A DNA stretch of 64,000 bases from Rhizobium etli 8C-3 (GCF_001908375.1 NZ_CP017241.1:2917001-2981000); one strand, 5' to 3'. Shown: positions 45,370 to 54,613, counted from the stretch's first letter. Numbers and translations: made by a program. The notes: generated by a model from the sequence alone, not told the origin.

Positions 45370-46098
45370 TCAATGTCTTCCGCCTTCGAGATAGGCGGCA
45401 CGGACTTCCGGATTGGCGAGCAGTTCCTTGCCGGACCCGCTCATCGTCACCTTGCCGTTCACCATCACGTAAGCGCGGTGAGAGAGCTTCAGGGCAGCGA
45501 ATGCATTCTGCTCGACCAGGAAAACGGTGAGGCCCTCCTGCTCGTTGAGCTTCTTGATCGCCTCGAAAATACCCTTCACGATCAGCGGCGCGAGACCGAG
45601 CGACGGCTCGTCGAGAAGCAGGAGCTTCGGGCGCGCCATCAGCGCACGGCCGATCGACAGCATCTGCTGCTCGCCCCCCGAAAGCGTGCCACCGCGCTGC
45701 GCGTGGCGTTCCTTCAGGCGCGGGAACAGTGTGAATATCTTCTCGACGTCCTCGTTGAAATATTTGAGGTTGTCGAGGCCCGCACCCATCTGCAGGTTTT
45801 CCGTGACGGTCATGCGCGGGAAAATGCGGCGGCCTTCCGGCGACTGCGCAATGCGAAGCCGCGCGATGTCGTGCGTCGGCATGCGGGTGATGTCGCGCCC
45901 TTCGAAGATCACCGCGCCGGTGCGCGCCTGCGGGCTGCCGCAGATCGTCATCATCAGCGTCGACTTGCCGGCGCCGTTGGCGCCGATGAGGCTGACGATC
46001 TCACCCTTGTTGACGTCGACATCGATGCCCGCGAGCGCACGGATATTGCCGTAATAGGTTTCGACGCCCTGAACCTTGAGAAGCTGTTCGCCGGCCAT
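45370..46098 (-). CDS. livF: Branched-chain amino-acid ABC transporter ATP-binding protein LivF
   Basis: 242 residues. Walker A GANGAGKST, signature LSGGEQQM, Walker B LLLLDEPSLGLAPLI, H-loop FLVEQNAF. The DEPSLGLAP sequence is characteristic of LivF. The start codon shares a base with the livG stop, so the pair is co-translated. Forms the ATPase dimer with LivG. Confidence 0.95.
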   Translation of the reverse strand: MAGEQLLKVQGVETYYGNIRALAGIDVDVNKGEIVSLIGANGAGKSTLMMTICGSPQARTGAVIFEGRDITRMPTHDIARLRIAQSPEGRRIFPRMTVTENLQMGAGLDNLKYFNEDVEKIFTLFPRLKERHAQRGGTLSGGEQQMLSIGRALMARPKLLLLDEPSLGLAPLIVKGIFEAIKKLNEQEGLTVFLVEQNAFAALKLSHRAYVMVNGKVTMSGSGKELLANPEVRAAYLEGGRH

Positions 46099-46976
46099 CA
46101 GTTTGCGCCCCCTTCGAGGCTCTCGACAGTTGCGATGACCTCTTCCACTTCCTTGTCCTCGACACCGAGATAGGCCGCGATGACCCTCGGGTCGTTCTTC
46201 ACATGACCCGGCGTGCCGTCGGAAATCTTCTGCCCGTATTCGAGCACCACGACATGGTCGGAGATTTCCATGACCACCGACATGTCGTGTTCGATGAGCA
46301 GGATCGACGTACCGGTGTCGGCGCGAATTCCCTGCAGCAATGCGTTGAGGGCCGCCGATTCACGCGGATTGAGGCCGGCGGCGGGTTCGTCCAGGCAGAG
46401 CAATTCCGGCTCGGTGCACATGGCGCGAGCGATTTCAAGACGCCGCTGCGCGCCATAGGGCAGATCGCCTGCAGGATCGTCGGCGCGGCTGATCAGATCG
46501 GCCTTTTCCAACCAGAAGCGTGCGAGCTCGATGGATGCTGCAGCCTCCTTCCGGTAGGGACCGATGTTGAGCAGGCCGAGGATCGTATAGCCCGATGCCT
46601 TCATCAGCTTGTTGTGCTGGGCAACGAGCAGGTTCTCAAGAACTGTGAGGCCCGAGAACAGGCGGATGTTCTGGAAGGTACGCGCGACCCGGGCTTCCTT
46701 GGTGATGCGGAAATCCGGCAGGCGCTCGAGCAGGTACTGCTTTCCGCTCTGCTGGTTCAGCGTGATCATTCCCATCGTCGGCTTGTAAAAGCCGGTGATG
46801 CAGTTGAAGACGGTCGTCTTGCCGGCGCCGTTCGGGCCGATCAGCGCGGTAATGTCACCGCGCTTGGCTTCGAAGGACAGGTCGTTGATGGCCATGAGGC
46901 CACCGAACTTCATCGACAGATGCTCGACCTTGAGAAGGGTATCGCTGGACATTGTCGTCATTTTTGCGGGGCTCAT
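46098..46976 (-). CDS. livG: Branched-chain amino-acid ABC transporter ATP-binding protein LivG
   Basis: 292 residues. Walker A GPNGAGKTT, signature LPYGAQRR, Walker B LLCLDEPAAGLNPRE, H-loop LIEHDMSVVM. It is longer than UrtD because of the LivG-specific insertion after Walker A and a charged tail (EDKEVEEVIATVE). The ATG overlaps the livM stop (ATGA); later in-frame ATGs at 46961 and 46952 are possible starts. Confidence 0.94.
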   Translation of the reverse strand: MSPAKMTTMSSDTLLKVEHLSMKFGGLMAINDLSFEAKRGDITALIGPNGAGKTTVFNCITGFYKPTMGMITLNQQSGKQYLLERLPDFRITKEARVARTFQNIRLFSGLTVLENLLVAQHNKLMKASGYTILGLLNIGPYRKEAAASIELARFWLEKADLISRADDPAGDLPYGAQRRLEIARAMCTEPELLCLDEPAAGLNPRESAALNALLQGIRADTGTSILLIEHDMSVVMEISDHVVVLEYGQKISDGTPGHVKNDPRVIAAYLGVEDKEVEEVIATVESLEGGAN

Positions 46977-48367
46977 CAGCCGTGCCCCTCCTTGATAAAG
47001 CTTCCGGAAACTGCTCTGCGCTCTTTGAGGAAGGCAGTCGGTTCACGCGAGCCGACGAAGCCGCGCGGCTTGAACAGCATGACGACAACCATGGCGAGGC
47101 CGAAGAGAAGCATGCGGTAGAGTTCCGGCGTGAAATCCGGACCGAAGACGGCTTTCAGGAAGTCCATCTCGCGCAGCAATTCCGTGCCGCCGACCATGAC
47201 GAGCGCAGCAATCGCGATACCGGTCAGCGAGCCCATGCCACCGAGAACGACGATGGCCAGAATGACGGCAGACTCCAGGAACACGAAGGATTCGGGAGAG
47301 ACGAAACCCTGGCGCACTGCGAAGAACGAGCCTGCAAAGCCGCCGAACATCGCACCCATCGCAAAGGCTGTGAGCTTGGTCGTGACCGTATTGATGCCCA
47401 GAGACCGGCAGGCGATTTCGTCTTCGCGCAGCGCTTCCCAGGCGCGGCCGATCGGCATGCGGCGAAGCCGGATCGTGACATAGGCCGTCAGCATGCAGAG
47501 GGCCAGGATCAGATAGAAGAGGAAGATCTTGTAATAGGCCGACGACATCGGAAGGCCCATGAGCTTGGCAAAGCCGCCCGACGTCGCATCGAAAGGAATG
47601 CCGAACAGCGTCGCCTTCGGGATGCCCGATATGCCGAAGGTACCCTTGGTCACGGCCGTCCAGTTGATGAGCACGAGACGGATGATCTCACCGAAGGCGA
47701 GCGTCACGATGGCAAGATAGTCGCCGCGCAAACGCAAGACGGGGAAGCCGAGGATGACACCCCAAAGCGCCGCCAGGATGCCCGACATCGGCAGCAGAAG
47801 CCAGAAGGACAGGCCGAAATAGCTGGACAGCAGTGCATAGGAATAGGCACCGACCGCGTAGAAGGCGACGTAACCGAGGTCCAGCAGACCGGCAAGGCCG
47901 ACGACGATGTTGAGGCCCCATGCGAGCATCACATAGATCAGAATCTGGATACCGAAGTTGTCGACCCATTTCAGCGAGCCCTGCGCGCCTAAAGCTGCGT
48001 AGATGACCACCGGATAGAGCAGAAGTGCAACCAGCGCGATTTTCAGGAAATGCTGGCGGAGAAAACCCTTTTCGGCCGAGATGTCGAGCTCGCCGTGCTT
48101 TGCCTTGGCAAGCTTGCGCTTGTCGATGTTCGGCTTGACGAAAACGACAATGACGAAGCGGCTGATCGCAGCGATCGCCACGAAGATCGCGAGCAGGCCC
48201 CAGCGCTGAACGATGATGAGTTCGTTGTTGATGTCCTGATCGGTCTTGAGACCGACGTAGAGAACGAACAGACCGAGAGAAAGCAGGGCCGCGAAGAAGG
48301 CTTCCGTAAGTCCTTTCTGGACAAGCCCGGGTGCGGGCTTGCCAGCAGAATTTTCGATGTTTGCCAT
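46976..48367 (-). CDS. livM: Branched-chain amino-acid ABC transporter permease LivM
   Basis: 463 residues, long for LivM. An N-terminal portion of about 130 residues with three extra hydrophobic segments precedes the usual core of about eight helices (GLAGLLDLGYVAFYAVGAYSYAL...). The ATPase-contact loop is ALREDEIACRSLGINTVTTKLTAFAMGAMFGG. It follows livH by four bases and overlaps livG at its end. Confidence 0.94.
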   Translation of the reverse strand: MANIENSAGKPAPGLVQKGLTEAFFAALLSLGLFVLYVGLKTDQDINNELIIVQRWGLLAIFVAIAAISRFVIVVFVKPNIDKRKLAKAKHGELDISAEKGFLRQHFLKIALVALLLYPVVIYAALGAQGSLKWVDNFGIQILIYVMLAWGLNIVVGLAGLLDLGYVAFYAVGAYSYALLSSYFGLSFWLLLPMSGILAALWGVILGFPVLRLRGDYLAIVTLAFGEIIRLVLINWTAVTKGTFGISGIPKATLFGIPFDATSGGFAKLMGLPMSSAYYKIFLFYLILALCMLTAYVTIRLRRMPIGRAWEALREDEIACRSLGINTVTTKLTAFAMGAMFGGFAGSFFAVRQGFVSPESFVFLESAVILAIVVLGGMGSLTGIAIAALVMVGGTELLREMDFLKAVFGPDFTPELYRMLLFGLAMVVVMLFKPRGFVGSREPTAFLKERRAVSGSFIKEGHG

Positions 48368-48371
48368 GATG

Positions 48372-49274
48372 TTATACCTTCTCGACTTCCGGCCGTCCGA
48401 GAATGCCGGTCGGCTTGAAGATCAGGACGAAAGCGAGGATCGCAAAGGTCGCGACATCCTTGTAGGCGATCGTGAAATAGGCGGACCAGAGCGATTCGAT
48501 GAGGCCGATCATCAGTCCGCCGAGAACGGCACCCGGCAACGAGCCGATGCCGCCGAGAACGGCTGCGGTAAATGCCTTGACGCCCGGCGTGAAGCCGTCG
48601 TTGAACGAGGCGACGCCATAATACATCAGGTACATCGTGCCGGCGACAGCGGCGAGCGCAGCACCCATGATGAAGGTGATGGAGATCGTCTGATCGACGT
48701 TGACGCCGAGAAGAGCGGCCATCTTGCGGTCCTGCTCCGTCGCGCGCTGGGCGCGTCCGAGGGCCGTGCGGTTGACGATGTACCAGAAGGCGGCCAACAG
48801 CACCACGGTGATGAGGATGATGATGATCTGCTTCAGCGAGACCGAAATACCGCCGATATTGTAGACCGAACCGACGAGCGGCGGAATCGGCTTGTTGCGC
48901 GGACCCTGCGTCACCTGGATGAAGTTGGACAGCGTGATCGACATGCCGATGGCGGTGATCAGCGGCGCCAGGCGGAAGGAACCGCGCAGCGGCCTATATG
49001 CAACACGCTCGATCGTCCAATTCCACAAACTCGTCATCAGCATCGCAACGATAAGCATCAGCAGCAGAAGAACTGCGACCGGAAAGCCTGCAAAGATGGA
49101 TGTGAGAACGAGAAAGACGATAAGAGCGGCGAAACCACCGAGCATGAAGATATCGCCGTGGGCGAAATTGATCATGCCGATAATGCCATAAACCATCGTG
49201 TAGCCAATAGCGACAAGGCCATAGATGGATCCGAGCGTCAGCCCATTGAAGAGCTGCTGGACGAAATACTCCAT
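48372..49274 (-). CDS. livH: Branched-chain amino-acid ABC transporter permease LivH
   Basis: 300 residues, eight predicted helices, with the LivH landmarks FNGLTLGSIYGLVAIGYTMVYGIIGMINFAHG and the cytoplasmic loop RAQRATEQDRKMAALLGVNVDQTISITFIMGAALA. First gene of the livHMGF run. Unlike UrtB in the same window it has no periplasmic extension, which helps keep the two systems apart. Confidence 0.95.
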   Translation of the reverse strand: MEYFVQQLFNGLTLGSIYGLVAIGYTMVYGIIGMINFAHGDIFMLGGFAALIVFLVLTSIFAGFPVAVLLLLMLIVAMLMTSLWNWTIERVAYRPLRGSFRLAPLITAIGMSITLSNFIQVTQGPRNKPIPPLVGSVYNIGGISVSLKQIIIILITVVLLAAFWYIVNRTALGRAQRATEQDRKMAALLGVNVDQTISITFIMGAALAAVAGTMYLMYYGVASFNDGFTPGVKAFTAAVLGGIGSLPGAVLGGLMIGLIESLWSAYFTIAYKDVATFAILAFVLIFKPTGILGRPEVEKV

Positions 49275-49644
49275 ATGTCATTTCCCCTGGATGCGAGCCA
49301 ACATGACTGCATCTCTTTTTGGTCTGTAGTTCCCTTTTATCGGAACCTCATATGCGGCATCCATACCGTTTTCCGCGAAAATGTGAAGACAAAAAGGCTT
49401 TACTGGGTCAGATTCTTGGCGAAACGGACGTAAATGGCGCGTTTCGCCCCAAAATCCACATTAAAGAGGCATTCCCTGAGGAAATTTTAGTCAGAACCCG
49501 GCTGTGGATTGGCCAGATCGCCTGCGAGGTGGGCAAGGTGGGCAGCCTTAAGCATGACACTTATTCCATAAAACCGGAACTTTTGGGAAATTCCTACGAA
49601 AATCCACGGCCCGAGGCGAAAATCGTTTCAATCGACGGCAATTC
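49275..49644. other. Intergenic region upstream of livH
   Basis: About 370 bases with an AT-rich part and no supportable coding frame. It should contain the promoter of livHMGF on the minus strand and the downstream tail of the VOC-protein gene. No clear operator or terminator identified. Confidence 0.45.
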
Positions 49645-50037
49645 TCACGGATTCCAGCCGCCGCTGCCGTAAGGACGCGTGATGATTTCGAGCAGGTGTC
49701 CGTTCGGATCTTCAAAATAGAGACCGCGTCCGCCGTCGTGGTCATTGGTTTCGCCCGGCTTCTTCTGGCCGGGATCGGCCCAGTAGCGCAGCTTCCGCTC
49801 TCGAAGCCGATCAAATATCGCGTCGAATTCAGCCTCGCCGACCAGGAAGGCGTAGTGTTGGCTGACGATCTCACCTTTCGTATCCATGTAGTCGAGATTG
49901 GCATCGTTGTCGGTCGTGACCATGTAGAACGGCCCCCAGTGCCGCGGCGGCGGCAGGCCCAACATGTCAGCCAGGAAATCTGCCGAGGCCTTGCTGTCTC
50001 GGGCCGACAGGATCGTATGGTTGAAGTGGACGGCCAT
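49645..50037 (-). CDS. VOC family protein (glyoxalase/dioxygenase-like)
   Basis: 130 residues from the ATG at 50037 (AVHFNHTILSARD); the in-frame region upstream is not family-like. Two beta-alpha-beta-beta-beta modules of the vicinal-oxygen-chelate fold are present. Likely metal ligands are His in FNHTIL and Glu in NGHLLEIITRPYG near the end, with HYAFLV in the middle. The enzymatic reaction is not determinable from sequence. Confidence 0.8.
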   Translation of the reverse strand: MAVHFNHTILSARDSKASADFLADMLGLPPPRHWGPFYMVTTDNDANLDYMDTKGEIVSQHYAFLVGEAEFDAIFDRLRERKLRYWADPGQKKPGETNDHDGGRGLYFEDPNGHLLEIITRPYGSGGWNP

Positions 50038-50349
50038 GTTGGTCTCGCGGAAATGGAGGGAGCTGCAACGCCGTGGGGTTTGCCGGTTAACACGCCCGCC
50101 CGCCTCTTTGTTCCGGGCGGCCGCACTTTGAGCCACCCTCTTGACGCCGCACTGACTTCAATTCTCTTTCGAAGCGACGTAGACTCGAAGCGCTGGAGGG
50201 CCCTGGCAGGCCAGGGAGATCGGACGGAGGCATGAACGAGGTGAGCGGGAACTGGCGCGACAGCTCAGGCGCGGATTGCCTGGGCGCTCGCCCTCATTGG
50301 CGGGTTCGCGCTCGACTGGCTCTATCGGCTGCCTTTCCTGCCGACGGCC

Positions 50350-50700
50350 ATGCCGGCCGGTGCGCTCGGCGGCATCGTGTTCCTCGCCGGTCTGGCACTG
50401 CTGGTCTGGGCGGCGGGAACCTTCCGCCGTGCAGGCACGCAGATTCAGACCACCCGGCCAACGTCGACGATCGTCGAGGAGGGCCCTTACCGTTTCACGC
50501 GCAACCCGATCTATATCGGCATGTTTCTCGGCCTCATCGGCGTCGCCATCGCCATCGACAGCCTGTGGCTCATCCTCGTATTGGTGCCGTTCTATCTCGT
50601 CATCCGCTATGGCGTGGTCGCCCGCGAGGAGGCCTATCTCGAGCGGAAGTTCGGCGACGTCTATCTCGCCTACAAAGCCCGCGTCCGGCGATGGCTGTAG
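50350..50700 (+). CDS. Isoprenylcysteine carboxyl methyltransferase-family (ICMT/PEMT-like) membrane protein, 5' end disturbed
   Basis: 116 residues from the ATG at 50350. The C-terminal ICMT signature is intact (GPYRFTRNPIYIGM and the SAM-binding end REEAYLERKFGDVYLAYKARVRRWL), with two or three membrane helices. In the same frame, sequence upstream reads as the family's first helix (RIAWALALIGGFALDWLYRL) but has no ATG, GTG or TTG back to a stop at 50242. An ATG at 50232 with coherent sequence is in another frame. A one-base shift near 50260-50270 would restore a roughly 155-residue protein. It may therefore be a frameshifted gene or a sequence error. Confidence 0.65.
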   Translation: MPAGALGGIVFLAGLALLVWAAGTFRRAGTQIQTTRPTSTIVEEGPYRFTRNPIYIGMFLGLIGVAIAIDSLWLILVLVPFYLVIRYGVVAREEAYLERKFGDVYLAYKARVRRWL

Positions 50701-50824
50701 CGGCGGCGAGAACCCGACTGCGGAGCGGGTCGAGACGCGACATTTGCGGCATCATCGGCAAGGTCCGGTCCCTGTGGCGCAAATGCCTCGCAAGGACCAT
50801 TGTGGTTGCCGTACCAGTTACCCC

Positions 50825-51514
50825 TTACAGCGGCAGCTGCTTGCCGGCCTGCTCGCTGACAATGTACTCGGCGTACCAGTCCGGCCAATCCTCGTCGTGC
50901 TCGCCCGTCAGCTTCTCGTGCTCGCCGTGCGCGGTCGCCGCACGCCGCAGGGCGGCCGCGAGCTCTTTGGAGGAGGTGAATGTCGTGTCGTCGGCGTCCA
51001 CGCGTCCGGGCAATCGGGCGGTGATCTCCTGGAGCAACCAGCCGTTACCGTCTGGATCGCTGAATGAGGCGAACGAGCGGTAGCTGCGATTGTCGGGATC
51101 CGGACCAGGGACCCGGAGCCGCCCAAGCAGGTAGGGTTCGTCGGGGCCGGCATACTCGCCGCTGGCGTCGTGGAACACTTCGCTGACCCCGACCCCACGA
51201 TCGAGCAAATCGCGCCGGGCGGCCTTGATGTCGGAGACGATCAAGTACAGGCCCTGCGCGGAGCCGGGTGATGCTGCGGTGACGTTCTGGCCGAAGATAA
51301 CCGAGCACCCGGAGCCAGGCGGCGTGAACTGGATCACGCGGAAGCCCTCTTCGGCGGCGAAGTCGGCGTCGAGCCTCCAACCCAGATCGCTGTAAAAGCT
51401 CTTAGCACGATCCACATCCGAAACAGGAATAACCACGATCTCGAGCTTCATGTCGATCCCTCGAGTTCTGAGGCTCTCGACAACGGTTTTTCCATGCTCC
51501 TGGCTATTGCTCAT
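50825..51514 (-). CDS. VOC family protein with a C-terminal extension
   Basis: 229 residues from the ATG at 51514, with TAAGGAG six bases upstream, one of the best ribosome-binding sites in the window. Residues 25-150 are a glyoxalase/bleomycin-resistance-like domain (VVIPVSDVDRAKSFYSDLGWRLDADF, then FSDPDGNGWLLQEI). The last 60 residues form a helical tail (SSKELAAALRRAATAHGEHE, ending DWPDWYAEYIVSEQAGKQLPL) of a kind often attached to such proteins. Function unknown; resistance or dioxygenase roles are only family possibilities. Confidence 0.82.
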   Translation of the reverse strand: MSNSQEHGKTVVESLRTRGIDMKLEIVVIPVSDVDRAKSFYSDLGWRLDADFAAEEGFRVIQFTPPGSGCSVIFGQNVTAASPGSAQGLYLIVSDIKAARRDLLDRGVGVSEVFHDASGEYAGPDEPYLLGRLRVPGPDPDNRSYRSFASFSDPDGNGWLLQEITARLPGRVDADDTTFTSSKELAAALRRAATAHGEHEKLTGEHDEDWPDWYAEYIVSEQAGKQLPL

Positions 51515-51810
51515 GTGGAGCTCCTTAGGTTGGCATCCTTCAGGGCGGCGTAACATGCCAGGGGAGTGGATCACAGCGGAGACGTGCAGTCGAATCAAAT
51601 ATGATGTTGTGCTAATGAACCCTGGCCTCATCAGGGAGAACTCCGATTGTCCTGATGAGATAACCGTTTGCTCCTCGCATGGCCCTTGGGTCACTAGCTA
51701 TTTTCTCGAATGACAGCCATGCCCGGCGCAAAAGGGTGGCTCGATCACCATATATGTCTTTATATACGACTTCATATTGCTTGCGGATGCTGACATCCGT
51801 CGAGGGGAAC

Positions 51811-52623
51811 ATGTTAGCGATATTCGAAAAGGCGGCCCTTGAGGCGGGTAGAACGATCATCGCCATCTTCGAAGAAGGGTGCGCTGTCGCGACGAAAGCA
51901 GATTCAAGTCCCGTGACACGCGCGGACGAAGAAGCGGAGCGGATCATCCTGGCCCATCTTGCCCAAAGCTATCCGGACATTCCGGTAATTGCCGAAGAAT
52001 CGGTGGCGGCCGGCCACGTGCCGGATATCGAGGGAAAGGCTTTCTTCCTTGTCGACCCGCTCGACGGCACGCGCGAGTTTGTCGACAGGCGGCCGGAATT
52101 CACGGTCAACATTGCCTATGTGGACCATGGCGTGCCGCTTGCCGGCTTCGTCTACGCGCCGGCACTGGCTGTTGCTTTTGCAGGCAAGGCAGGACACGCC
52201 GAAAAGCTCCTCATCGGAGCCGATTTTACCGTGACGGAACGCATTGCAATCACGGTCCGCGCACCACCAGCCACGCGCCTGGCGCTTGCCAGCCGCAGCC
52301 ACAAGAGCCCCGCAACCGACAGCTTTCTCATCGACCAGTCGATCTTCGAATGCACCAATATCGGCTCTTCGCTGAAATTCTGCCTGCTTGCAGAGGGAAA
52401 GGCCGACGTCTATCCGCGTTTCGGCCGGACGATGGAATGGGATACGGCGGCGGGCGACGCGGTCCTGCGCGCTGCCGGCGGCACGACCGTTACCATGGAC
52501 GGATTACCGCTGACCTACGGCAAAACCGGCGGCAAGGCGGATTTCGACTTCGCCAATCCCGACTTCATCTCCTGGGGCGGCAAGGACCGGGCTGTGCCGC
52601 TGCGCACGGCTTTGCAGCCTTAA
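51811..52623 (+). CDS. cysQ: 3'(2'),5'-bisphosphate nucleotidase CysQ-like
   Basis: 270 residues from the ATG at 51811, with GAGGGG directly upstream. Inositol-monophosphatase superfamily: metal-binding EES (AEESVAAG), DPLDGT beginning at Asp82, and the second aspartate in MEWDTAAGDAVLRAAGG. This group removes the 3'-phosphate from PAP/PAPS, relieving sulfate assimilation and ribonucleases from inhibition. Closest by motif to CysQ, but inositol monophosphatase activity cannot be excluded. Confidence 0.88.
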   Translation: MLAIFEKAALEAGRTIIAIFEEGCAVATKADSSPVTRADEEAERIILAHLAQSYPDIPVIAEESVAAGHVPDIEGKAFFLVDPLDGTREFVDRRPEFTVNIAYVDHGVPLAGFVYAPALAVAFAGKAGHAEKLLIGADFTVTERIAITVRAPPATRLALASRSHKSPATDSFLIDQSIFECTNIGSSLKFCLLAEGKADVYPRFGRTMEWDTAAGDAVLRAAGGTTVTMDGLPLTYGKTGGKADFDFANPDFISWGGKDRAVPLRTALQP

Positions 52624-53021
52624 GATCAAAAGCGGGACATGCAGCCGGCCGTGACGGCGAAGGCGGCCCTCCCGCCCGAAACACCGCTCGAGGGCAACGG
52701 TTTTCGGGCTGCTCATTCCATCAGCGAACACCGCCATCTTGCGTCGTCCAGCCTGCAAGCGGCACCCGACTCTCGATCATTGCGACCGGCACCGCCCACT
52801 GCGCGTTCAGCGTCGGAAAGAACGCGGGTAAGCGCCATCGGTAATATGGATTCGGCATGGGAGCCATGCATCCGGTACAGATTGACGCTGCGGCATGCAG
52901 GCCACCGAGGCGAGCGGTGGGGCAGCTAAAGTTGTTATCAAAGTGTTACTGTGCGCTTAGGCAATTTTTAAATGTGACAAGCTAGAGTGCCCGCGTGGTC
53001 TTGAGTTGTGTAGAGAGTCCA
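52624..53021. other. Intergenic region between cysQ and sciP
   Basis: About 400 bases. A 48-codon minus-strand frame at 52721-52867 reads sensibly (PNPYYRWRLPAFFPTLNAQW) but has no recognised family or clear ribosome-binding site, and may be a remnant. The sciP-proximal part is AT-rich and has GANTC methylation sites at 52849 and 53015, consistent with cell-cycle-timed transcription of sciP. Confidence 0.4.
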
Positions 53022-53297
53022 ATGACCGAAATGATACGTCCCCGAGTAAAATATGTCATCGGCCCCGATGGCAGCCCGCTGACGATTGCGGATCTTCCGC
53101 CGCCGAATACCCGGCGCTGGGTTATCCGTCGCAAGGCTGAGGTTGTCGCCGCGGTACGCGGTGGCCTGTTGAGCTTGGAAGAAGCCTGCGAGCGTTACAC
53201 GCTCACCGTCGAAGAATTCCTGTCCTGGCAGTCGTCGATCAACAGTCACGGCCTTGCCGGCCTGCGAACGACGCGTATCCAGCAATACCGTCACTGA
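53022..53297 (+). CDS. sciP: CtrA inhibitor SciP (DUF1153)
   Basis: 91 residues from the ATG at 53022. It is almost wholly a DUF1153 helix-turn-helix (KYVIGPDGSPLTIADLPPPNTRRWVIRRKAEVVAAVRGGLLSLEEACERYTLTVEEFLSWQ). In Caulobacter SciP binds CtrA and blocks transcription of CtrA-activated promoters after division. It lies about 1.8 kb upstream of ctrA on the same strand. A GANTC site lies just before the start. Confidence 0.93.
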   Translation: MTEMIRPRVKYVIGPDGSPLTIADLPPPNTRRWVIRRKAEVVAAVRGGLLSLEEACERYTLTVEEFLSWQSSINSHGLAGLRTTRIQQYRH

Positions 53298-53321
53298 ACC
53301 ATCTGCCTCAGGCAAAGGCGT

Positions 53322-53789
53322 TTATCTCGGGCCGGACGCATTTCCCTGAAGGGAGTGAAGAAGGCCCGAAATTATTGTTGACGCCGCGTAGCACCACAGT
53401 CCGGGTTGGGTAAAAGCATCCGCAAGGCCCGTCGTCTTCGCCGCCGCAATCACGATCGCCACCAGTAAAACGTCCATCATCGACCACTTGGAGAGATACG
53501 GTACGGCGTGACGATAAAACCAGCTGCCGGTCCCGCCGCCGGCAGCCGTCGCCTCGGCGGCAATGCCGATGATCTTGAGGATCGGCAATACGATTGACAC
53601 GATTGCGACGATCAGCGCGAGCGGAATATCCCCTCCGCTCCAGAGCGAAGCAACGATCTCCACCAGCGACGGCGTTTCATCGAAGAAGTAGAGCTTCTCG
53701 AATCGGATCAGAGGCAGTACCAGCCCAAGCGCCAGGAAGAATGGTGCTGCAGCAAGCAGTACCGGCCGGATTCCCACCAGTCTTCTCAT
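53322..53789 (-). CDS. Paraquat-inducible protein A (PqiA)-like membrane protein
   Basis: 155 residues from the ATG at 53789, with GAGGGG upstream. Four hydrophobic segments with the PqiA signature (LVLPLIRFEKLYFF, LPILKIIGI, YLSKWSMMDVLLVAIVIAA). This is a single PqiA domain, about half the size of two-domain PqiA. Related proteins are inner-membrane parts of MCE-type lipid-transfer systems; no MCE gene is adjacent, so its role here is uncertain. Confidence 0.8.
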   Translation of the reverse strand: MRRLVGIRPVLLAAAPFFLALGLVLPLIRFEKLYFFDETPSLVEIVASLWSGGDIPLALIVAIVSIVLPILKIIGIAAEATAAGGGTGSWFYRHAVPYLSKWSMMDVLLVAIVIAAAKTTGLADAFTQPGLWCYAASTIISGLLHSLQGNASGPR

Positions 53790-53896
53790 CGAATTCCCCT
53801 CGGATTGAACACTGTGTCGTCTCCTCGACCGGCTTGGCATGGCATGGCCGACATGTCACGGTCTGCCTAGCAACATCGGTTTTCGGAGAAAATACA

Positions 53897-54175
53897 ATGG
53901 ATATTCGCAGCGAAGACAATGCCTCGGGCGGCCGGTATGTGGCCAAGGTCGACGGACACGAAGCCGAGATGAGCTATTCCCGCACGTCGCCGAAGCTCGT
54001 CATCATCGATCACACCGGCGTGCCGGATGCCCTGCGCGGCAAAGGCGTGGGTCAGGCGCTTGCGCTTTATGCCGTCGAAGAGGCAAGAAAGGGCGGCTGG
54101 AAGATCTTTCCGCTCTGCCCGTTCTTCAAGGCGCAATCACAACGCCACCAGGAATGGCGCGACGTGGTGAACTGA
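53897..54175 (+). CDS. Small GNAT-like N-acetyltransferase (YjdJ/YidJ type)
   Basis: 92 residues from the ATG at 53897, with GGAG nine bases upstream. It is a minimal acetyltransferase fold: GRYVAKVDGHEAEMSYSRTSPKLVIIDHTGVPDALRGKGVGQALALYAVEEARKGGWKIFPLCPFFK. RGKGVGQAL is the CoA loop, and CPFF is typical of this small subgroup. Substrate unknown. It faces the fliJ-like gene across a perfect palindrome. Confidence 0.85.
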   Translation: MDIRSEDNASGGRYVAKVDGHEAEMSYSRTSPKLVIIDHTGVPDALRGKGVGQALALYAVEEARKGGWKIFPLCPFFKAQSQRHQEWRDVVN

Positions 54176-54186
54176 CAGCACCAAAA

Positions 54187-54223
54187 GCCATGTATGACGG
54201 ACTTACGGTCCGTCATACATGGC
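54187..54223. terminator. Bidirectional terminator (perfect 16-bp palindrome)
   Basis: GCCATGTATGACGGAC and its exact complement flank a 5-base loop (TTACG). AAAA on the left and TTCTT on the right give short T-runs in both directions. It lies between the stops of the convergent GNAT and fliJ-like genes. Confidence 0.8.
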
Positions 54224-54262
54224 TTCTTGAGGACGCCGCAGCCGGCGTCCGCGGCCGATCGA

Positions 54263-54613
54263 TCAGGCGCGGGCCCGAATGGCGCTGTCGCGCTCTTCGA
54301 GCGCGGTAGCGCGGGCATATTCCGCCTGCATCTCCTCGAGCGCCTGCTCCAGCGACTCTTCCTGCATCTTCAATTCCTTGATGGAAACCTGAAGATTGTC
54401 GGCGCGCTGGCGAGCCGCCTTTGCGAAGGTCGGGTAGGCGAAGTGATTCGGGTCGGAAATGCCGGATTTCTTCTCTTCGATGACGATCTGACTCTCCAGA
54501 TCCTTCGTCATTCGTTCGAATTCCGACATCATCATCTGCAATTGCTGCAGCTGACGTCGTTTTTCGTTCACCTGAAACTCCTTCAGGCGAACTAGGCTCT
54601 CACGCGACTTCAT
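54263..54613 (-). CDS. fliJ: FliJ-like coiled-coil protein
   Basis: 116 residues from the ATG at 54613 (GGAG eight bases upstream; another ATG six bases earlier has poorer spacing). It is almost entirely a heptad-rich coiled coil (SLVRLKEFQVNEKRRQLQQLQMMMSEFERM). This matches FliJ, the stalk-like chaperone of the flagellar export ATPase, and alphaproteobacterial fliJ is commonly next to ctrA. No other flagellar gene is nearby. Coiled-coil similarity alone would be weak; position strengthens the call. Confidence 0.75.
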   Translation of the reverse strand: MKSRESLVRLKEFQVNEKRRQLQQLQMMMSEFERMTKDLESQIVIEEKKSGISDPNHFAYPTFAKAARQRADNLQVSIKELKMQEESLEQALEEMQAEYARATALEERDSAIRARA

